Counted from the stretch's first letter, positions 34,715 to 44,130 are shown. The stretch: DNA of 45,816 nucleotides from Bacteroidales bacterium (GCA_014860585.1 JACZJL010000046.1:1-45816); one strand, 5' to 3'. Notes: generated by a model from the sequence alone, not told the origin. Numbers and translations: made by a program.

Positions 34715-35269
34715 CTACATCCCCAACTCCTCACTGATCCCGCACATGGCATCAAGACTGATCTGGATGAACTCTTCGAGCGTCAAACCTGCCTGTTCAC
34801 ATTCCAATATATGCTCACGATTGACCGAGGCAGCAAAGGCTTTTTCTTTCATCCGTTTCTGAACGGATTTGGCTTTAACACTGGCCAGCTTTTTATCAGG
34901 ATAAACCAATGCTGTGGCGGTGATCAGCCCTGTGATGGTTTCACCGGCAGCAAGGGTATGGTGAAAAACCGTCGTCCGCTTTTTATCGGTTGCATGTTCG
35001 TTGTGCAGCAGGATGGCTTCGATGATTTCCGGATCGATCCCTTTTCCGGATAAAATCCTGGCCGTCTCCTTGCCATGGATTTCGGGTGCTGCATTCACGA
35101 ATTCAACGTCCAGATCATGAAGCAATCCGGCAAGACCCCATTTGTCCGGATCGTTGCCAAGCCTTTCGGCGAGCGCCCTCATCACCGCTTCTGAGGCATA
35201 ACAATGCTTTCGCAGGTTGGGATTTTTGATATATGTGTGCAATAGTTCCAGCGCTTCTTTTCGTTGCAT
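34715..35269 (-). CDS. HD-domain phosphohydrolase
   Basis: A 184-residue soluble protein. LRKHCYASEAVMRALAE supplies the first metal-ligand His, GLLHDLDVEF is the HD pair, and IIEAILLHNEHATD the later His residues, as in HDIG-type hydrolases acting on nucleotides or phosphorylated metabolites. The substrate is not evident. I start it at the ATG at 35269; the longer frame begins with TTG within a TATTTTTG promoter-like sequence (35282-35289, minus). It is divergent from the next gene. Confidence 0.75.
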   Translation of the reverse strand: MQRKEALELLHTYIKNPNLRKHCYASEAVMRALAERLGNDPDKWGLAGLLHDLDVEFVNAAPEIHGKETARILSGKGIDPEIIEAILLHNEHATDKKRTTVFHHTLAAGETITGLITATALVYPDKKLASVKAKSVQKRMKEKAFAASVNREHILECEQAGLTLEEFIQISLDAMCGISEELGM

Positions 35270-35305
35270 GACTTTTTTTTGCAAAAATAATTAAAGGCAG
35301 TGGAT

Positions 35306-35332
35306 TTTGTAAGGGTAAAAAAACTACTTTTG
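35306..35332 (+). promoter_or_regulatory. Bacteroidota promoter for the membrane protein gene
   Basis: TTTG at 35306-35309 and TACTTTTG at 35325-35332. The spacing of 15 nt is shorter than usual, so the -33 box is weak evidence; the -7 box is good. Confidence 0.55.
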
Positions 35333-35357
35333 ACCAGCGTTCAAAATTAATCTGTTT

Positions 35358-35876
35358 ATGCCCACAATTTATTTCGAAGAAGAGCAAAGATTTACACAGG
35401 GATGGATTTTTCTGCTCCTTATTGTCCCCGTTACAGTCATCGTTTGGGGGGTAATCCAGCAGGTGATCATGGGAATACAGTTTGGGAACAATCCTGCACC
35501 AGACTGGGTATTGATCCTGATTCTTGCATTCATGATGTTATTGGCCGCTTTCCCATTTATTCTGAAATTAAAGACATTGATAAACAAAGAGGGCATCAGC
35601 TACCGGTTTTTTCCGTTTCACCGGAGTTTTAAAACCATCACCTGGGATATGGTGGATAAGGTGTATGTCCGGAAATACAGTCCAATCGGTGAGTTTGGAG
35701 GTTGGGGATTCAGGTACGGTAAAAATGGTAAGGCGTTGAATACTTCCGGTAACAAAGGATTGCAAATCGAGTTCAGGAATGGAACAAAGCTACTGATTGG
35801 AACCCAACGGCCGGATGAGCTTCAGAAAACCCTTTACCAGCTTGGTGTTTCCTCCATTTCAGGGTTTTCAGGCTGA
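35358..35876 (+). CDS. Small membrane protein with a C-terminal PH-like domain
   Basis: A 172-residue protein. Two hydrophobic segments (about 17-38, GWIFLLLIVPVTVIVWGVI, and 49-70, PDWVLILILAFMMLLAAFPF) are followed by a soluble region in which ISYRFFPFHRSFKTITWDMVDKVYVRKY and LQIEFRNGTKLLIGTQRPDEL fit the bacterial PH-like fold common in small membrane proteins. No specific function is known to me. It starts at an ATG 26 bp beyond its likely promoter. Confidence 0.7.
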   Translation: MPTIYFEEEQRFTQGWIFLLLIVPVTVIVWGVIQQVIMGIQFGNNPAPDWVLILILAFMMLLAAFPFILKLKTLINKEGISYRFFPFHRSFKTITWDMVDKVYVRKYSPIGEFGGWGFRYGKNGKALNTSGNKGLQIEFRNGTKLLIGTQRPDELQKTLYQLGVSSISGFSG

Positions 35877-36021
35877 GATGGTATTATACAAGGAGCACTG
35901 CGATGCACGTTTTTTTAGCTTCTTTTTACTTTTTAGAGGTATTGACCCTGGAAGTATCGAAATCAATTGATTTTGAATTGAATTGTCGTTTCATTGTTGT
36001 TTAATCCTAATATTTTACCAC

Positions 36022-37161
36022 ATGATATTTGAATTTACCGAAGAGCAAAAGATGATTCGCCAGGCAGCAGGCGATTTTGCAAAGCGACTTGAGGCCGATG
36101 TGATCCACCGTGATACCCATGCAGAATTTCCGACTGAACATGTCAAAGCGCTTTGCGAACTTGGCTTTTTAGGGATGATCACCAAGCCCGAATATGGAGG
36201 AGGGGGTATGGACACGATTTCTTACCTGCTTGCTATGGAAGAAATTTCTAAGATAGACTCGTCGGTTGCAGTCATCATGTCGGTACACAATTCGCTGGTG
36301 CTGGCAGGCATGGAGAAATTCTGCAATGAAGAACAAAAGCGGAAGTATCTGCCAAAAATGGTCACCGGAGAGCACATCGGCGCCTTCCTGCTGTCGGAAC
36401 CCGAGGCCGGCTCTGACGCCACTTCACAAAAAACCACCGCTGAAGACAAAGGAGAGTATTACCTGGTGAACGGAACAAAAAACTGGATTACCAATGCAGC
36501 TTGTGCTTCTGTTTACATCGTCATCGCACAAACCCATCCCGAGAAGAAACATCATGGCATCAACGCGCTGATTGTCGATGCCAAATCACCCGGCATTTCA
36601 CTTGGCCAGCACGAGGACAAAATGGGCATGCGCAGCAGCGACACCCATTCGGTGATGTTCACCGATGTGATCGTCCCAAAAGAAAACAGGATAGGGGAGG
36701 ACGGGTTCGGATTTAAATTTGCCATGCAGGCACTCGAAGGGGGCAGAATAAGCATTGCCGCCCAGGCCACAGGCATTGCGCAGGGTGCTTTCGAAAGGGC
36801 GTTGAAATACTCGAAAGAACGAAAAGCATTTGGAAAGTTGATCTCACAACACCAGGCCATTGCGTTTAAATTGGCCGACATGGCGCTCAAGATCGAGAAT
36901 GCACGCAACCTTTACCTGAAAGCCGGTTGGCTGAAAGACCACGGAAAACCATTTGCTAAAGAAAGCGCTATGGCGAAACTCTACGCAGCCGATATCGCAA
37001 TGGAAGTGACCACCGAAGCTGTTCAGATCCACGGCGGGTATGGCTATGTGAAAGAATACCATGTTGAACGTCTGATGCGTGAAGCCAAACTTACCCAGAT
37101 TTACGAGGGCACATCCGAAATACAGAAGATCGTCATCTCGCGGTTGCTGCTTCAGGATTAA
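36022..37161 (+). CDS. Acyl-CoA dehydrogenase (short-chain type, probable butyryl-CoA dehydrogenase)
   Basis: A 379-residue flavoenzyme that reduces an enoyl-CoA, or oxidises an acyl-CoA, passing electrons to EtfAB. AFLLSEPEAGSDA and WITNAACASVYIV are FAD and substrate contacts; QIHGGYGYVKEYHVERLMREAKLTQIYEGTSEIQ contains the catalytic Glu at residue 362. I start it at the ATG at 36022 (MIFEFTEEQ) because the upstream extension is unlike the family. EtfB and EtfA follow downstream, after an inserted GxxExxY cassette. Ptb and Buk nearby suggest butyryl-CoA as product. Confidence 0.92.
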   Translation: MIFEFTEEQKMIRQAAGDFAKRLEADVIHRDTHAEFPTEHVKALCELGFLGMITKPEYGGGGMDTISYLLAMEEISKIDSSVAVIMSVHNSLVLAGMEKFCNEEQKRKYLPKMVTGEHIGAFLLSEPEAGSDATSQKTTAEDKGEYYLVNGTKNWITNAACASVYIVIAQTHPEKKHHGINALIVDAKSPGISLGQHEDKMGMRSSDTHSVMFTDVIVPKENRIGEDGFGFKFAMQALEGGRISIAAQATGIAQGAFERALKYSKERKAFGKLISQHQAIAFKLADMALKIENARNLYLKAGWLKDHGKPFAKESAMAKLYAADIAMEVTTEAVQIHGGYGYVKEYHVERLMREAKLTQIYEGTSEIQKIVISRLLLQD

Positions 37162-37774
37162 AGATTTTTCTTAATTTTACCCAAATATTAGTTTGGTGTG
37201 CTGAGGATTTTTCTATGGTTTCTGAAGTCATTATCTCTTGGTGCAACTCTGTGATCCTTTGTGTAACTTTGTGATATAGCTATTGCACAGAGAGCCAACA
37301 AGAAGACACGATCCCGTACGTACGGGACACAAAGAAAAAGATGAATATTATGAACGAAAATGAATTATCAAACAAGATTATTGGATGTGCCATTGAAGTA
37401 CATAAACAATTAGGTCCCGGGTTATTGGAATCTGCATATCAGGAATGTTTGTTTTATGAGATCAAGCAGGCTGGCTTAAAGGTTCAAAAAGAAAAACCTA
37501 TGCCAATTGTTTATAAAGAAGTTAAGCTTGATCACGGTTATAGGATCGATTTGCTAGTCGAAGAAAAGGTAGTAGTAGAAATAAAAACTGTTGAGGCATT
37601 TAGTGATGTGCATACTGCCCAGGTTCTTACTTATTTAAGATTAGGCAATTATAAACTTGGTTTGCTTCTAAATTTTCAGACTACCGTACTTAAAGATGGC
37701 ATTAAAAGAGTCATAAATTAAGAACAGCACATCTTAATAATATTTAGCCTCATCTCGCATGCTGCTTCAGGATT
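37145..37774. repeat. Direct repeats of the acyl-CoA dehydrogenase 3' end around a GxxExxY cassette
   Basis: tgctgcttcaggatt occurs at 37145-37159 (last codons of the dehydrogenase) and again at 37760-37774. Both are preceded by catctcgc with a small indel, and similar T-rich sequence follows. The DNA between, including the GxxExxY gene, is thus bracketed by a copied target. Left of the gene are tttgtgtaactttgtg words and the perfect palindrome tcccgtacgtacggga (37312-37327). Confidence 0.75.
37341..37721 (+). CDS. GxxExxY family protein (PDDEXK-like)
   Basis: A 126-residue protein with GPGLLESAYQECL (G-x-x-E-x-x-Y), RIDLLVEEKVVVEIKTVEAFSDVHTAQVLTYLR (D...E-x-K) and the GLLLNFQTT ending. It is the second family member in this window, distinct in sequence from 6183-6569. 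It interrupts the operon between the acyl-CoA dehydrogenase and etfB. Its function is unknown. Confidence 0.9.
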   Translation: MNIMNENELSNKIIGCAIEVHKQLGPGLLESAYQECLFYEIKQAGLKVQKEKPMPIVYKEVKLDHGYRIDLLVEEKVVVEIKTVEAFSDVHTAQVLTYLRLGNYKLGLLLNFQTTVLKDGIKRVIN

Positions 37775-37786
37775 GATCTTTTTTTC

Positions 37787-37794
37787 TATTTTTG
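37787..37794 (+). promoter_or_regulatory. -7 element TATTTTTG ahead of etfB
   Basis: TATTTTTG matches TAnnTTTG, about 49 nt ahead of the etfB ATG. It may let etfBA be transcribed despite the inserted cassette. Confidence 0.55.
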
Positions 37795-37842
37795 CCTTTC
37801 ATTTTTATTCAGCTCATTTTTGTTAAACATAAACTTCAAAAC

Positions 37843-38592
37843 ATGAAGATATTAATCTGTATCAGCAACGTGCCTGATACCACAACCAAAATCAAACCTA
37901 CTGCCGATCAAAAAGCCATCGACCTGGCCAACGTACAGTGGATCATCAATCCATGGGACGAACTGGCACTAACCCGTGCCCTTGAGTTAAAAGAAGCTTC
38001 AGGTGGTAAAATTGAAAAAATTACGGTACTCACTGTCGGTGATAAGATAGCCGAACCCACCATCCGCAAGGCACTGGCCATTGGCGCTGATGACGCTATC
38101 AGGGTGAATGCAGACCCAAAAGACAATTATTACACTGCCTTCCAGATTGCTGAAGCATTGAAAAACAATCATTACGACATCATCATTTGTGGCATTGAAT
38201 CATCTGACTACAACGGCTCAGCTTTGGGTGGAATGTTGGCTGAGTTTATGGACATGCCTGGCGTTTCATCGGTGTCAAAGCTTGACATTGAAGGCGATAC
38301 GGTAAAGGTTAACCGCGAAATCCCCGGAGGATTTGAAGTGGTGGAAGTAGAAACCCCTTTTGTGGCAGTAGTGCAGAAGGGAATCGCTAAAGAACCGCGT
38401 ATCCCCTCAATGCGTGGTATCATGATGGCACGCAGCAAGCCGCTTACAGTTGTCGAACCGGTCGCCGCAGAACCATTGACAACTTTCACGTCTTACAATA
38501 CACCAAAGCCCAAAGCTGCATGCAGGATGGTGGATGCCGAACAGGTGGAGGAACTGGTGAGCCTGCTTCACAACGAAGCCAAAATAATTTGA
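37843..38592 (+). CDS. etfB: Electron transfer flavoprotein, beta subunit
   Basis: A 249-residue protein starting MKILICISNVPDTT at the ATG at 37843 (the upstream frame is not family-like). INPWDELALTRALELKE, IRKALAIGADDAIRV and CGIESSDYNGSALGGMLAEFM are beta-subunit signatures (nucleotide binding). It forms a heterodimer with EtfA and shuttles electrons between the acyl-CoA dehydrogenase and its partners. EtfA follows after 26 bp. Confidence 0.95.
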   Translation: MKILICISNVPDTTTKIKPTADQKAIDLANVQWIINPWDELALTRALELKEASGGKIEKITVLTVGDKIAEPTIRKALAIGADDAIRVNADPKDNYYTAFQIAEALKNNHYDIIICGIESSDYNGSALGGMLAEFMDMPGVSSVSKLDIEGDTVKVNREIPGGFEVVEVETPFVAVVQKGIAKEPRIPSMRGIMMARSKPLTVVEPVAAEPLTTFTSYNTPKPKAACRMVDAEQVEELVSLLHNEAKII

Positions 38593-38618
38593 TTTGGTAA
38601 CTTTTAAAACAAGACAAC

Positions 38619-39596
38619 ATGAATAAAGTAATCATATTCGCAGAGAATTTTGACGGAAAATTTAAAAAAGCCACTTTTGAAGCTGTTTCTTATGGAGCTG
38701 AGATTGCGGGGCAAATGGGTGGAGAAGCTATTGCCATTTCGATCGGCGATGTTGCCGCCGAAGAGCTGGCAATATTAGGTAATTACGGCGCTTCAAAGGT
38801 TTTGTCACTAAAAAATGAAGCATTGAAAACCCTTGATGCAAGAGCCTATGCAAGAGCCATTGCACAGGCAGTGGAGAAAGAAGCAGCCAGTGTGCTGATC
38901 TTTACCGGGTCCAATGCTTCAAAAGCCATTGCACCGCGCGTTGCCGTCAGACTGAAAGCCGGAATGGTGTTTGGCGCCAATGGCCTTCCCACAAGCCTGA
39001 GCCCTTTCACGGTCCCAAAAAAAGTGTTTCACGGGAAAGCCTTCGCTGATGTGGCTTTTAATTCCGACATCAAAGTAATCAGTTTAGCGCAAAACTCTTA
39101 CGGTGTGATTGAAAATAAAAAGGCAGTTGCAATCGAGCATCTGGATGCTACTTTTGATGCTTCGATCATCAAAACTAAAGTAACCAGTGTGGAGAAGAGC
39201 ACCGGCAAAATCCTGCTCAACGATGCAGAAGTCATTGTCTCTGGTGGTCGCGGCATGAAAAACCCCGATAACTGGAAACCGCTCGAAGAACTGGCCGACA
39301 TCCTTGGGGCTGCGCTGGCCTGCTCACGTCCTGTTTCTGACGAAGGATGGAGGTCACACTCGGAACACGTTGGGCAAACCGGTAAAATCGTGGCGCCAAA
39401 CCTCTACTTTGCATTTGGAATATCCGGCGCTATCCAGCATTTGGCCGGCGTCAGCTCTTCAAAAGTGATTGTAGCGGTGAATACAGATAAAGAGGCGCCG
39501 ATTTTCTCGGCTGCCGACTACGGTATCATCGGCGATGTGCATGCTGTACTCCCCAGGCTAAATGCCGCATTGAAGAAGTTTAAGGCTGAGAATTAG
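38619..39596 (+). CDS. etfA: Electron transfer flavoprotein, alpha subunit
   Basis: A 325-residue subunit. The C-terminal FAD-binding part has [63 protein letters not shown] and [17 protein letters not shown]. It has no N-terminal ferredoxin extension. With EtfB it supplies the acyl-CoA dehydrogenase; whether it bifurcates electrons cannot be told from sequence alone. A terminator follows at 39633-39672. Confidence 0.95.
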   Translation: MNKVIIFAENFDGKFKKATFEAVSYGAEIAGQMGGEAIAISIGDVAAEELAILGNYGASKVLSLKNEALKTLDARAYARAIAQAVEKEAASVLIFTGSNASKAIAPRVAVRLKAGMVFGANGLPTSLSPFTVPKKVFHGKAFADVAFNSDIKVISLAQNSYGVIENKKAVAIEHLDATFDASIIKTKVTSVEKSTGKILLNDAEVIVSGGRGMKNPDNWKPLEELADILGAALACSRPVSDEGWRSHSEHVGQTGKIVAPNLYFAFGISGAIQHLAGVSSSKVIVAVNTDKEAPIFSAADYGIIGDVHAVLPRLNAALKKFKAEN

Positions 39597-39632
39597 TGAC
39601 ATTCAGTTTAAAAAAATTCGATGATGATTTTC

Positions 39633-39672
39633 TCCCCTGGCTGATAAATGATACCTGCCGGGGGATTTTTTT
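39633..39672 (+). terminator. Terminator after etfA
   Basis: A stem tcccctggc (39633-39641) with gccggggga (39657-39665), one T-G wobble, and seven T at 39666-39672. Confidence 0.85.
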
Positions 39673-39742
39673 GTGATCGTTTAACGGCATAATCCTTTTA
39701 TGTTTAACTTCGCAAGGACTTATTTAGCAAAACTATTTTACC

Positions 39743-41866
39743 TTGAAAAAGCTTACGAAAGGTTATCTCGTCCGGATATTAATTCACCCGCTGCTGGTTG
39801 CTTTGCCATTGACAATCATCGCTATCTTCATTTTTTCTGATCATTTCGCCAGGTACAAAGCTGAACGTATTGATGCAAAGGCAGTTTCTTATAAAAATGC
39901 TGTTGTTTGTTACGCAGACCTGGATGGAGATGGAAACAGCGACGAGGTCATTTTTTTCGAAAACTCAAAAAGGAAAGCTGCTGCTACAGCCATCCTTGGC
40001 AATGGAAAAGTTGTGGATCAATGGAGTATGAATGGGCAGTTCCTCACGATGAAAAGTGGAGAAACTGCTGATATTGATAAAGATGGCAAGGCAGAAATCA
40101 TCATGCTTTACTTCAGGAATGACTCGGCGTTTCTCAGTGTTTTCAAACCTATGGATTTGCTAAAACCTGACCAGCAGGATATTTTTATTGACACCGCCAA
40201 TTTTTCAGGATTTCCTGATGATTTTGCCTTTTCTCCGTTTATCCTCAACGATATCAATGGTGATTCTTTTCCTGAGATACTTTTTGCCATATCAGCAGGA
40301 TTCGGCCTGTATCCAAGAAATCTTTACGCTTACGATGTTCAACATGATACTGTTTATCGGTCGCCTTACCTGGCAGTCCAGATTTCATTAACGGATAACC
40401 CTATTGTTGATGATCTTGATAATGATGGACAGATAGAAATTTTGGTTAATCACTTTGCTCCGGGGAATATGAAATCAACAGATCATGTGCCGGTTCATGA
40501 CAATTCCTCGTGGATATTAATCCTCGATCATAACCTTCAATTCTGGATCCCGCCTGTCGAGTTCAAAGCCACTCCTTCTACAATCAATCATCAAATTATT
40601 AGTGTGAATGGAGAAAAGAAAGTATTGTTCCTGTTCAGCAACAATTCCAACATAGGAGAGCCCTCGACTATAGCGCTCTTTGACCCAATCGAAAGACAAG
40701 TAACCGGTAAGCTTTTTCTGGACAACATTACTCCCAAACAGTTTCTCCAGGCAAAATCAACGGATCAATCACTGGCCTTTGCGGATAACACTGGTAAAAT
40801 CTATAGCGTTGATGCCGATCTCCAGATTGCATCTTCAGGCGCCCTCAGCAATTTTGTCGTAAAAAGTTCGGTCAGGGAAATGGACCTAGACGGATGCGGA
40901 CAAAAAGAGATGTTGATGATCGATAGAGACTACCTTGGTGTGTATGTTTTTCGTAACGATAATAGTACTCCGGTTCATTTATCAATTACCGATGAACCTT
41001 TTCAGAAACTTAATAAAATAATGGTTTTGCTCAAAGATGGCATGCACGAAGGGTTTGCGTTGCACGTTAACGACTTTGTCTATCATTATTCATATACCAA
41101 AAACTCCTTGTATTTTCTGCAATGGCCTTTTTATTTTTTTATATTTTTCTTCCTTGCAGGTATTTATGATCTGATAATGAAGTTTTACACCAAACAGCTC
41201 CGGAAAATTTATCAAAAAGACCAACAAATCGCTGAATTAAAGCTAAAAGGTATCCGAAATCAACTTGACCCTCATTTTACCTTTAATGCCATCAATGCAG
41301 TATCTTCGGCACTTTACAATGAAGGCAACAAAACTGCCTATACTTATTTTACGAAATTCGCGAAACTGATCAGGTCTTCATTGCTCTATTCTGATCGAGT
41401 TACACGTTTGTTAAAAGATGAGCTGGACTATACTGTGCAATACCTTGAAATTGAAAAATTCAGGTTTGGTGACAAGTTTGACTATGAATTGTTGGTTGAT
41501 GAAGATGTAGTGCTCACCACAGAGGTTCCGAGAACAATCATTCAAGCTTATGCTGAATCTGCAGTTTCGAACGGATTAATGCACAGAGATGTTGGGGGAA
41601 TGCTGACAATTACTGTAAAAGAGCAGAACAACTATCTCGAAATACGAGTAATTGATAACGGTTGCGGTATGGAGAAATCTAAGCAGTTTAACAAGGATAA
41701 GGCCTTCAAAACAATCAAGATAATGGATGAATTTATCGGGTTAATCAATGATATGAACATCACTAAAATAGATGTCGAGACGTCTGATTTGAAAAAAAAT
41801 GATGCTGTCGCAGGCACTCAATCGCTGATAAAAATCCCACTTAATCTCCGTTACCGGTTGTCCTGA
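39743..41866 (+). CDS. Membrane sensor histidine kinase (LytS/YehU-type His_kinase) with FG-GAP-like extracytoplasmic repeats
   Basis: A 707-residue protein with TTG as start (no near ATG is available). A membrane segment at about 14-31 and a second at about 461-482 bracket a periplasmic region with Asp-rich FG-GAP/VCBS-like repeats: ADLDGDGNSDE, ADIDKDGKAE, NDINGDSFPE, DDLDNDGQIE, MDLDGCGQKE. After a coiled segment, RNQLDPHFTFNAINA holds the phospho-acceptor His (511), and YAESAVSNGLMHR and VIDNGCGM form the N and G boxes. Usually paired with a LytTR response regulator, but none is in this window. Confidence 0.85.
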   Translation: MKKLTKGYLVRILIHPLLVALPLTIIAIFIFSDHFARYKAERIDAKAVSYKNAVVCYADLDGDGNSDEVIFFENSKRKAAATAILGNGKVVDQWSMNGQFLTMKSGETADIDKDGKAEIIMLYFRNDSAFLSVFKPMDLLKPDQQDIFIDTANFSGFPDDFAFSPFILNDINGDSFPEILFAISAGFGLYPRNLYAYDVQHDTVYRSPYLAVQISLTDNPIVDDLDNDGQIEILVNHFAPGNMKSTDHVPVHDNSSWILILDHNLQFWIPPVEFKATPSTINHQIISVNGEKKVLFLFSNNSNIGEPSTIALFDPIERQVTGKLFLDNITPKQFLQAKSTDQSLAFADNTGKIYSVDADLQIASSGALSNFVVKSSVREMDLDGCGQKEMLMIDRDYLGVYVFRNDNSTPVHLSITDEPFQKLNKIMVLLKDGMHEGFALHVNDFVYHYSYTKNSLYFLQWPFYFFIFFFLAGIYDLIMKFYTKQLRKIYQKDQQIAELKLKGIRNQLDPHFTFNAINAVSSALYNEGNKTAYTYFTKFAKLIRSSLLYSDRVTRLLKDELDYTVQYLEIEKFRFGDKFDYELLVDEDVVLTTEVPRTIIQAYAESAVSNGLMHRDVGGMLTITVKEQNNYLEIRVIDNGCGMEKSKQFNKDKAFKTIKIMDEFIGLINDMNITKIDVETSDLKKNDAVAGTQSLIKIPLNLRYRLS

Positions 41867-41901
41867 TGTTGGCGTTGAATAGACAGGAAATATACTAAAT
41901 T

Positions 41902-42978
41902 CTAAGTGTAAATCTTGGCCTCTGTTTCTCCTGACAATACCCTCATTCCATTAAATGCCAGTGCTTTCATCTCGTCTTCACCGGGATAAACATGAACTGG
42001 GGCAATCCTGTGCACCCGTTCAATAATCTGATTTACGAACCATTTTGAATGGGCTACACCACCGGTGATGAGAATGCCATCCACCTGGCCTTTTAAGACC
42101 ACACTCATAGCACCAATATCTTTAGCCACCTGGTAAGCCATGGCTTCATAAATCAACCCTGCTTTTTGATCGCCCTGAGCCATCATTTGCTCAACATCGT
42201 AAGCACTGTTGGTTCCTAAGTACCCGACAAGTCCTCCTTCACCCTTGATCATTTTCATGATTTCTTTCTGCGTGTATTTACCGGAAAAACACAGTCGCAC
42301 GAGGTCGCCAATCGGTAAGGTTCCTGATCGCTCTGGAGAAAAAGGACCTTCTCCGTCGAGGCCATTGTTAACATCAACCACCCTGCCCATCTTATGCGCG
42401 CCAACAGTGATTCCACCACCTAGATGTGCCACAATGAGGTTCATTTCCTCATACTTACGCATCACTGCTTTGGCATGTGAACGGGCAACGGCTTTTTGAT
42501 TTAGTGCGTGGAAAATAGATTTCCGGACAAAATTGGGATTACCGCTGATTCGGGCAATGTCGTCGAGTTCATCCACAACCACCGGATTGGCAATATATGC
42601 GTTTACTCCTTTCAGCTGTTGGGCAAAGGCATCGGCAATGAGTCCGCCAAGATTAGAGGCATGCTCACCCATGGGGCTGTTGCGCAAATCCTCCTTCATG
42701 CGCTCATTAACGAGATAAACGCCGGACTCTATGGGTTTAAGCAATCCGCCACGACCAACAATTGCTTTTACAATTTCCTCGGGTACGTTGGCATTGTTGA
42801 GTTGTCCGGCAATGATGTCTTTTCGGTACTGGAACTGGTCGGTGATTTTTTCAAACCTGGAGAGTTCCTGTGGATCATGTTGAATGTTCTTCAAAAAAAT
42901 TGGATTCAGGTTCACAAACACCCCTATTTTTGTGGATGTTGAACCCGGATTGATCGCTAAAATTCCAATTTCATCCAT
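41902..42978 (-). CDS. buk: Butyrate kinase
   Basis: A 358-residue ASKHA-fold kinase that transfers phosphate from butyryl-phosphate to ADP, yielding ATP and butyrate. LAINPGSTSTKIGVF is the first phosphate loop, IVAHLGGGITVGAHKMGR the second, DGEGPFSPERSGTLP and DGILITGGVAHS complete the signature. It lies 137 bp downstream of ptb in the same direction. Branched-chain or related short acids are also possible substrates in this family. Confidence 0.93.
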   Translation of the reverse strand: MDEIGILAINPGSTSTKIGVFVNLNPIFLKNIQHDPQELSRFEKITDQFQYRKDIIAGQLNNANVPEEIVKAIVGRGGLLKPIESGVYLVNERMKEDLRNSPMGEHASNLGGLIADAFAQQLKGVNAYIANPVVVDELDDIARISGNPNFVRKSIFHALNQKAVARSHAKAVMRKYEEMNLIVAHLGGGITVGAHKMGRVVDVNNGLDGEGPFSPERSGTLPIGDLVRLCFSGKYTQKEIMKMIKGEGGLVGYLGTNSAYDVEQMMAQGDQKAGLIYEAMAYQVAKDIGAMSVVLKGQVDGILITGGVAHSKWFVNQIIERVHRIAPVHVYPGEDEMKALAFNGMRVLSGETEAKIYT

Positions 42979-43115
42979 TCAACTTTTACTTTTTATTCTT
43001 CACGGAAACAATAAGATTAATGACATTTTGCCGAATACATGCTGATCATCCTTTTGTAAGGTTGACCGTTTTTCTTTACTTCACCTGATGGCTCGTGGTC
43101 AATACCCTATACAAA

Positions 43116-44012
43116 CTATCCAATATTGGCTGCAAGTGCAATCGAAAGGAATTTGCTCTTATCGCTGTCACTGCGGGAGGTCAGTACTATCGGGGCTTTT
43201 GCACCCATGATCACAGCACCGGCTACAGCGCCGCCAAGGAAATTCAGGGTCTTGTAAAGTATGTTGGCTCCGTCAATGTTGGGCGCCATAATGATATCTG
43301 TATCTCCGGCTACTTCGCTGGTAATATTTTTCAGCTCGGCAGATTTTTTTGAGATGGCATTGTCAATGGCCAGCGGACCATCAATTACGCACCCGGTAAT
43401 CTGTTTGCGGTAGTTCATCATCGAAATGGTAGCGGCGTGCATTGTTGCCTCCATCCTTGGGTTTACTGTTTCAACCGACCCAACAATGGCAACTTTTGGT
43501 GTATGGACACCCAGTTTATGAAATACCTCAATGGCATTTAAAATGATCGCAATTTTTGTTTCCAGGTCAGGATTTACGTTCATTGCGGCATCGGTAACCC
43601 CGAGCAATTTGTGATAGTATGGCGATTCAAACACTGCCACATGACTCAGTGTGTCTCCTTTGCGAAGCCCCAATTCTTTGTCCAGTACAGCTTTCATCAT
43701 GGTTCCCGTTCCAACTGCACCTTTCATCAGGATTTCAGCTTTTCCATCGCGGATCAGCTCAACTGCCTTCCGCGAAGCCAGGTATTTGTCCTCCTCGTGG
43801 TAGCTTTCATATCCGCTGATATCGAAATTTATGTTTTTTGCTATGATGTTAATGTTCAGCATATTGCCGACTAAAATTGGCTCAATAATGCCGTGGTTTA
43901 CAGCATTTTTCACGGCCAGCAAAGCATCTTCATCACCAGCTGCAGCTACCACCAGTTTTCTTGTTCTTTTTTGTTTTGCTGCTTCCACCAGATCAATCAA
44001 ATGTCGGATCAT
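43116..44012 (-). CDS. ptb: Phosphate butyryltransferase
   Basis: A 298-residue enzyme of the phosphate acetyl/butyryltransferase family, converting butyryl-CoA and phosphate to butyryl-phosphate. KLVVAAAGDEDALLAVKNAV, VGTGTMMKAVLDKELGLR, GVTDAAMNVNPDLETKIAI and DIIMAPNIDGANILYK are characteristic. Together with buk, and with the acyl-CoA dehydrogenase and EtfAB upstream, it fits the last steps of butyrate formation. A TATTTTTG promoter element is at 44072-44065 on the minus strand. Confidence 0.93.
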   Translation of the reverse strand: MIRHLIDLVEAAKQKRTRKLVVAAAGDEDALLAVKNAVNHGIIEPILVGNMLNINIIAKNINFDISGYESYHEEDKYLASRKAVELIRDGKAEILMKGAVGTGTMMKAVLDKELGLRKGDTLSHVAVFESPYYHKLLGVTDAAMNVNPDLETKIAIILNAIEVFHKLGVHTPKVAIVGSVETVNPRMEATMHAATISMMNYRKQITGCVIDGPLAIDNAISKKSAELKNITSEVAGDTDIIMAPNIDGANILYKTLNFLGGAVAGAVIMGAKAPIVLTSRSDSDKSKFLSIALAANIG

Positions 44013-44064
44013 TGTTTAAATTTTTAAGAAAATAAATCTTGTTTGTTATTCAATTAACAGGCTG

Positions 44065-44072
44065 CAAAAATA
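44065..44072 (-). promoter_or_regulatory. -7 element TATTTTTG ahead of ptb-buk
   Basis: On the minus strand TATTTTTG, about 53 nt upstream of the ptb start. No clear -33 TTTG at the expected distance. Confidence 0.5.
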
Positions 44073-44130
44073 ATTATTTAAGCAGGACTGGCACTAATAA
44101 CCTGAGAGTTTGTAAGAAAATATTTTGAGA

